The notes beneath the pieces were generated by a model that did no database searches, was not told the DNA's origin, and was given only the letters and a program-made list of their open reading frames with translations. Positions 15,508 through 19,410 of a stretch of DNA of 19,410 bases are shown one piece after another; position 1 is the stretch's first letter; each line of letters begins with the position of its first letter. The stretch comes from an uncultured Bacteroides sp. (GTDB taxonomy: Bacteria > Bacteroidota > Bacteroidia > Bacteroidales > Bacteroidaceae): contig CAJKDC010000054.1 in the NCBI GenBank assembly GCA_905198575.1, positions 1-19,410 on the forward strand, written 5' to 3'. Both the position numbers and the translations under genes were made by a program.

Positions 15508-17994
15508 TTATTGTTTGTTCTCTTCTTTAGTGGTAGTAATACTGAAGTCTATCGCATCCTTCACTTTCTCGTCTGTCAAAGCCAGTGCCAGCACTTCCTT
15601 GATATCGGTTACATAGTGGAAGGTTAGTCCCGAAAGGTAAATCGGCTGAATTTCTTCAATGTCCTTGCGGTTCTGTTCGCACAGGATGATTTCCTTGATA
15701 CCGGCTCTTTTGGCAGCCAGAATCTTTTCCTTGATACCGCCTACCGGCAAGACTTTACCGCGGAGGGTAATCTCGCCCGTCATGGCCAGATTGGCTTTCA
15801 CCTTGCGCTGGGTCAGTGCCGAAGCCAGTGACGTTACCATCGTGATACCGGCCGACGGACCATCCTTTGGAATAGCCCCTTCGGGCACATGGATATGGAT
15901 ATTCCAGTTGTCGAAGATTTCTTCCGAAATATTCAGCAGCATGCAGTGAGCCTTGAGGTATTCTAAGGCCAGCATTGCCGATTCCTTCATCACATCACCC
16001 AGGTTTCCGGTCAGTGTAAGACGGCTTCCCTTGCCTTTGCTCAAGCTGGTTTCAACAAATAAGATTTCACCACCGACAGCAGTCCATGCCAGTCCGGTTA
16101 CCACTCCGGCATACTCGTTGCCCTGATATTTGTCGCGCGAGTACTCCGGCTGTCCCAGATATTTTTTTACATCGGCAGGCTTGATTTCGTAAACCTGCTC
16201 CTCGTCCATGCCGTCGCGGGCTGCGATGAGGGCTATCTTACGCATAATCTTGCTTATCTTCTTCTCCAGCTCGCGTACACCACTTTCACGGGTATAGTTT
16301 TCTATGATATACTCGATTGCCGGTTTGCTGAACTTAATATGATCTTTAGACAGACCGTTGTTGTCCAGCTCCTTCGGAATGAGGTGGCGGCGTGCTATTT
16401 CAACCTTTTCTTCGGTGATGTATCCGCTTACCTCTATCAGCTCCATACGGTCGAGCAGCGGAGTCGGGATTGTACCCAGGTTGTTGGCCGTAGCGATGAA
16501 CATGATTTTAGACAAGTCGTAGTCCAAGTCCAGGTAGTTGTCGTGGAACGCATTGTTCTGTTCCGGGTCCAACACTTCCAGCATAGCCGAGCTTGGGTCT
16601 CCACGATGGTCGCTTCCCAGTTTGTCGATCTCGTCCAGAATGATGACCGGGTTAGATGTTTCAGCCTTTATCAGACTCTTGATGATACGGCCCGGCATCG
16701 CTCCGATATACGTTTTGCGGTGACCACGGATTTCAGCTTCATCATGCACACCACCCAGCGACATACGGATATACTTGCGTTTCAAGGCTGTAGCGATGGA
16801 GCGTCCCAATGAAGTCTTACCTACACCCGGAGGGCCATACAGACAGATAATCGGCGACTTCATGTTGCCTTTTAACTTCAATACAGCCAGATGTTCCAGG
16901 ATACGCTCCTTAACCTTTTCGAGTCCGTAGTGGTCTTTGTTCAAAATCTTCTCGGCATTCTTGATGTTGAGCGAATCTTCCGAATAAACACCCCATGGCA
17001 GTGACAACAGCGTCTGCAGGTAAGTAAGCTGGACGTTATAGTCGGGCGACTGCGGATTGATTCGTTCCAGTTTCGAAACTTCTTTTTCGAAAATATTGGC
17101 AACTTCAGCAGGCCACTTCTTCTGTTCGCCACTCTGGCGCAATTCTTCTATCTCATCATCTTCGCCGTTGCCCAACTCATCCTGAATATGCTTGATTTGC
17201 TGCTGCAGGAAATAGTCGCGCTGCTGCTTGTCCAGGTCTTCGCGGGTTCTCATCTGGATGCTCTGTTTCAGGGTAGCCAGCTTGATTTCCTTATTGAACA
17301 CCTGTATCAGCTTGTAGATACGCTCTTTCAGGGTATCGATTTCGAGCAGGCTGATTTTATCTTCTACGCTGAACGGGAAGTTCGAGCAGATGAAGTTGAC
17401 CAGAATTTCGTTGCTGTCCAGATTCTTGAGCGCAAACGAAGTATCCGGACTCATGCGGTCGGATGTCTCGATGTATTTCTGTGCAAGTTCGCGGCAGGTG
17501 TCTATCAGCGCCTTGAATTCGTCAGTGTCTTCCACTGCCATTACTTCATTGCACAATTCGATAGTTCCACGCAGATACGGACGGGTGGCTGTGATTGATT
17601 CCAGCTTCACTTTCGGACCATTGGATTGAAGAATGACGGTTGTGCTTCCGCCGGGTACTTCGAAAATGCGGAGAACTTTACCCACTACAGCTACCTGATA
17701 CAGGTCGTTCAACCCCGGTTCTTCCACGTCGCTGTTCGTTTGACAGGCAATCACGATGGACGATTTCTTTTTCAGGGCATTGTTTACCAGCTTCAGGGTA
17801 GACTTGCGTCCTACGGTCACCGGCATAACTACAGATGGAAACATGACCATGTTTCGCAGCGTCATGATGGGAATGTCTTTCCCCAGTTCATCCGGATCAA
17901 TTTCTTCCGGAGTCGCGTCAATCTCGGCCATCATGGAAATATCTTCATTCTCTGTATTCAAAAAAACACTTTCTTTCTTATTCTTTTTCACCAT
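15508..17994 (-). CDS. lon: ATP-dependent Lon protease
   Basis: Lon is a soluble hexameric AAA+ serine protease that degrades misfolded and regulatory proteins. The 828-residue protein has a charged N-terminal extension (1-38), the LON substrate-binding domain (about 40-240), a coiled-coil helical region (about 240-340), the AAA+ module with Walker A GPPGVGKT (387-394) and Walker B ILDEID (452-457), and the C-terminal protease domain. The catalytic dyad is S714 in PKDGPSAG and K757 in GGIKEK, 43 residues apart as in E. coli Lon. The ATG at 17994 is preceded by GGAAGAA. It heads the lon-tgt-permease operon. A TANNTTTG box is upstream. Confidence 0.97.
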   Translation of the reverse strand: MVKKNKKESVFLNTENEDISMMAEIDATPEEIDPDELGKDIPIMTLRNMVMFPSVVMPVTVGRKSTLKLVNNALKKKSSIVIACQTNSDVEEPGLNDLYQVAVVGKVLRIFEVPGGSTTVILQSNGPKVKLESITATRPYLRGTIELCNEVMAVEDTDEFKALIDTCRELAQKYIETSDRMSPDTSFALKNLDSNEILVNFICSNFPFSVEDKISLLEIDTLKERIYKLIQVFNKEIKLATLKQSIQMRTREDLDKQQRDYFLQQQIKHIQDELGNGEDDEIEELRQSGEQKKWPAEVANIFEKEVSKLERINPQSPDYNVQLTYLQTLLSLPWGVYSEDSLNIKNAEKILNKDHYGLEKVKERILEHLAVLKLKGNMKSPIICLYGPPGVGKTSLGRSIATALKRKYIRMSLGGVHDEAEIRGHRKTYIGAMPGRIIKSLIKAETSNPVIILDEIDKLGSDHRGDPSSAMLEVLDPEQNNAFHDNYLDLDYDLSKIMFIATANNLGTIPTPLLDRMELIEVSGYITEEKVEIARRHLIPKELDNNGLSKDHIKFSKPAIEYIIENYTRESGVRELEKKISKIMRKIALIAARDGMDEEQVYEIKPADVKKYLGQPEYSRDKYQGNEYAGVVTGLAWTAVGGEILFVETSLSKGKGSRLTLTGNLGDVMKESAMLALEYLKAHCMLLNISEEIFDNWNIHIHVPEGAIPKDGPSAGITMVTSLASALTQRKVKANLAMTGEITLRGKVLPVGGIKEKILAAKRAGIKEIILCEQNRKDIEEIQPIYLSGLTFHYVTDIKEVLALALTDEKVKDAIDFSITTTKEENKQ

Positions 17995-18015
17995 AAATTC
18001 TTCCGTCTAATGTGT

Positions 18016-18048
18016 TGTATTCAAAAAAATAGGCTTGGAAAAATCCAA
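18016..18048 (-). other. Hairpin and T-run in the lon leader
   Basis: On the minus strand TTGGA, a 4-nt T loop and TCCAA make a 5-bp hairpin; three to five bases later a run of seven T's follows. It lies between the candidate promoter and the lon start. It resembles a weak terminator or attenuator, but the stem is short and AT-rich; function is uncertain. Confidence 0.25.
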
Positions 18049-18056
18049 AACGGGTA

Positions 18057-18087
18057 CAAATTTAATCATTCTACTCCTAATATAAAA
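18057..18087 (-). promoter_or_regulatory. Candidate promoter of the lon operon
   Basis: TAAATTTG (18057-18064, minus strand) matches TANNTTTG, with TTTT (18084-18087) 19 nt upstream as a weak -33 box. The leader to the lon ATG would be about 55 nt. Confidence 0.45.
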
Positions 18088-18156
18088 AGAGATTAGCTTT
18101 AAAATATGCCTATAAACGATAAAATAGCTATGCCTTGGCGAAAAATATCCGGTTTA

Positions 18157-18189
18157 CTTGGCAGATAAACAAAGCTTTGTGTATTTTCG
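18157..18189 (+). promoter_or_regulatory. Weak candidate promoter of the tRNA methyltransferase gene
   Basis: TATTTTCG (18182-18189) fits TANNTTTG with one change, and CTTG (18157-18160) lies 21 nt upstream. It would start transcription near 18196, about 25 nt before the ATG at 18221. Confidence 0.3.
18169..18180. repeat. 12-bp perfect palindrome ACAAAGCTTTGT
   Basis: A perfect palindrome lies within the spacer of the candidate tRNA methyltransferase promoter, in the 226-bp divergent region between lon and that gene. This position would suit an operator for a dimeric regulator; no regulator is known to bind it. Confidence 0.3.
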
Positions 18190-18220
18190 CAAATCAAAAG
18201 AAAGTGAAAAAGATTCAATT

Positions 18221-18925
18221 ATGCCCAACCCTTATTTTAAGTTTAAACAATTTACGGTCTATCACGACAAATGTGCCATGAAAGTGGGTACGGATGGTGT
18301 GCTGCTGGGGGCCTGGTGTGCTGTCAATGGAGCACGCCGCATACTGGATGTAGGTACCGGGACGGGACTGATAGCACTGATGGCAGCTCAGCGCAGTGAG
18401 GCCAGTATAACCGCATTGGACATTGATGCAGCGGCAGTGGAGCAGGCCCGCGAAAATTGCGCTGCTTCTCCGTGGGCTGCACGGATAGAGGTGGTTCCGG
18501 CGGATTTTTGCAATTATCGTTCCGACGTTTTGTTCGACTGTATCGTGTCTAACCCTCCTTATTTTGTAGAGGACGTACATTGTCCGGATAAGCAACGCAA
18601 CATGGCCCGCCATACGGCAGGACTGACCTTTGCTTCACTGCTGGAACGGGCAGGGGCTTTGCTTTCGGATACTGGGTATTTCTCGGTGGTGCTCCCGTCT
18701 GTGGCTGTTGCAGATTTTGTATATCAGGCATTGCAGCGCAACCTGTATCTTTCCAGGCGCACACAGGTTTGCACCAAATCGGGAGTAGAACCTAAAAGAA
18801 CCCTTCTGGAATTCTCCAGGGTGAATGAAACCTGTCAGGAATCCGTCTTGACGATAGAAACAGAACATCACAAGTACACTCCAGAGTTCACAGAATTAGT
18901 AAAAGATTTTTATCTGTATTTATAG
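18221..18925 (+). CDS. trmN: TrmN6-type tRNA1(Val) adenine-37 N6-methyltransferase
   Basis: This 234-residue class I SAM methyltransferase is of the YfiC/TrmN6 family, which makes m6A37 in tRNA1(Val). The opening FKFKQFTVYHDKCAMKVGTDGVLLGAW-type segment (about residues 7-32) is family-typical. The SAM loop is DVGTGTG (43-49), the acidic ribose contact is in LDID (about 66-69), and the amino-methylase motif NPPY is at 111-114. The start at 18221 is chosen because the family begins here; an in-frame TTG at 18158 would place the start inside the promoter region. It is a single-gene unit, divergent from lon, with an overlapping terminator downstream. Other N6-methyltransferases share NPPY, so the exact tRNA target is inferred. 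Confidence 0.9.
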   Translation: MPNPYFKFKQFTVYHDKCAMKVGTDGVLLGAWCAVNGARRILDVGTGTGLIALMAAQRSEASITALDIDAAAVEQARENCAASPWAARIEVVPADFCNYRSDVLFDCIVSNPPYFVEDVHCPDKQRNMARHTAGLTFASLLERAGALLSDTGYFSVVLPSVAVADFVYQALQRNLYLSRRTQVCTKSGVEPKRTLLEFSRVNETCQESVLTIETEHHKYTPEFTELVKDFYLYL

Positions 18926-18930
18926 AAAAA

Positions 18931-18964
18931 GAAAGACCGGATGTTTATTCCGGCCTTTTCTTTG
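18931..18964. terminator. Convergent terminator hairpin
   Basis: CCGGA (18937-18941) and TCCGG (18949-18953) pair across a 7-nt loop, with further A/T pairing after one mismatch. CCTTTTCTTT follows on the plus strand and TCTTTCTTTTTC on the minus strand. It overlaps the stop codon of the convergent lipid-kinase gene. Confidence 0.7.
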
Positions 18965-19410
18965 ACAGTCTTCGCAGCAGGTGCTTGTTGAGCACCAGCA
19001 GCTGTTTATGCTTATGGATGATATTCTTCGTAATGGCGTTCGGGCTGGGCGGGTCTATAAATTCCGTAACCTGTTGCAGCAGGTTGCTGAATAGCGGCTG
19101 GTCTTTCGGTGCATTCTTCGAAATCATGACATTCAGTCCCTTGGGGAACATCTCTACCTCCAGCGTCTTGCCACCCATGGCCGGGTCACCGTCGAAATGA
19201 AACACTCCTTCATGCTCTCTGTGAATCCGGATTTTCTGGCTGCGCAACGTTTTTATCCGGCTGTTCTGGTCGATGGTCTTATTGAACTTGTCCTCTTCCT
19301 CTGTGAGAACCTTGAAAATCATTGTTTTCTTTTCATCTAACTCTGGATATCCATCCTTGGGAAGCTCAATTACAGTCTTGCAGAGCTCTGCTAAGAACTT
19401 GCCCTCAATG
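18945..19410 (-). CDS. Diacylglycerol/lipid kinase family protein, C-terminal part (5' end beyond window)
   Basis: The frame is open from the right edge to a TAA at 18945 (154 residues seen). An internal Met at 19322 could be mistaken for the start, but 29 codons of good coding sequence precede it up to the window edge. The segment from about residue 59 (RIHREHEGVFHFDGDP) through LEVEMFPKGLNVMI matches the end of the DAGK/YegS catalytic fold, where the FxxDGDP loop is followed by beta strands. The N-terminal nucleotide-binding part (GGDGT motif) would lie outside. After that the C-terminus is basic and helical (KHKQLLVLNKHLLRRLSKK), suggesting membrane-surface binding; that is inference. It is convergent with the tRNA methyltransferase gene. 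Family call moderate, since the diagnostic N-terminal motifs are not in view. Confidence 0.65.
   Translation of the reverse strand, partial: IEGKFLAELCKTVIELPKDGYPELDEKKTMIFKVLTEEEDKFNKTIDQNSRIKTLRSQKIRIHREHEGVFHFDGDPAMGGKTLEVEMFPKGLNVMISKNAPKDQPLFSNLLQQVTEFIDPPSPNAITKNIIHKHKQLLVLNKHLLRRLSKKRPE

Noticed and set aside
13250..19410. A defence or mobile island in the right half
   Set aside because: All genes are conserved housekeeping types with similar base use; no integrase, transposase, tRNA junction or terminal repeats were seen.

Overview
The window looks like chromosomal DNA of a gut-type Bacteroidales bacterium, most likely Bacteroides or Phocaeicola. The protein set points there (HU-CCDC81/SPOR protein, TANNTTTG-type promoter boxes, weak Shine-Dalgarno sites, a Bacteroides-style CobC-like phosphatase). 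Species cannot be fixed from the sequence alone. No rRNA, tRNA, CRISPR array, insertion sequence or phage gene was seen. Coding density is high and no gene-free stretch exceeds 300 bases.

Left region (1-5195, all minus strand): a compact hydrogen-metabolism operon, transcribed in the order [FeFe]-hydrogenase, hydE, hydG, hydF; hydF runs off the left edge. The hydrogenase is a ferredoxin-domain-rich enzyme whose H-cluster motifs look like group B. The three maturases that build its active site follow directly. A good candidate promoter, overlapped by an inverted repeat, sits just upstream of the hydrogenase.

Middle-left (5205-7485, minus strand): a CobC-like histidine phosphatase, a zinc-ribbon/FHA protein, and a membrane protein with N-terminal HU-like domains and a C-terminal SPOR domain. 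Divergent from these is a plus-strand pair (7615-9761), UDP-glucose 6-dehydrogenase and an unrecognised lipoprotein, ended by a strong bidirectional terminator.

Middle (9826-13106): serB (phosphoserine phosphatase with ACT domains) and a DEAD-box RNA helicase form a minus-strand pair. Divergent from serB is a small exported thioredoxin-fold protein that has lost both CXXC cysteines; it is followed by two tandem terminators.

Right (13250-19410): the tightly packed minus-strand operon lon - tgt - lptF/G-type permease. The tgt product lacks the three cysteines that normally bind zinc. Divergent from lon is a TrmN6-type tRNA methyltransferase. It converges on the 3' part of a diacylglycerol/lipid kinase-like gene that runs off the right edge.

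Most of this is conserved housekeeping content. The items most worth follow-up are the self-contained group B hydrogenase operon, the zinc-site-less Tgt and the CXXC-less thioredoxin-fold protein. I did not find a convincing wholly new multi-gene system.
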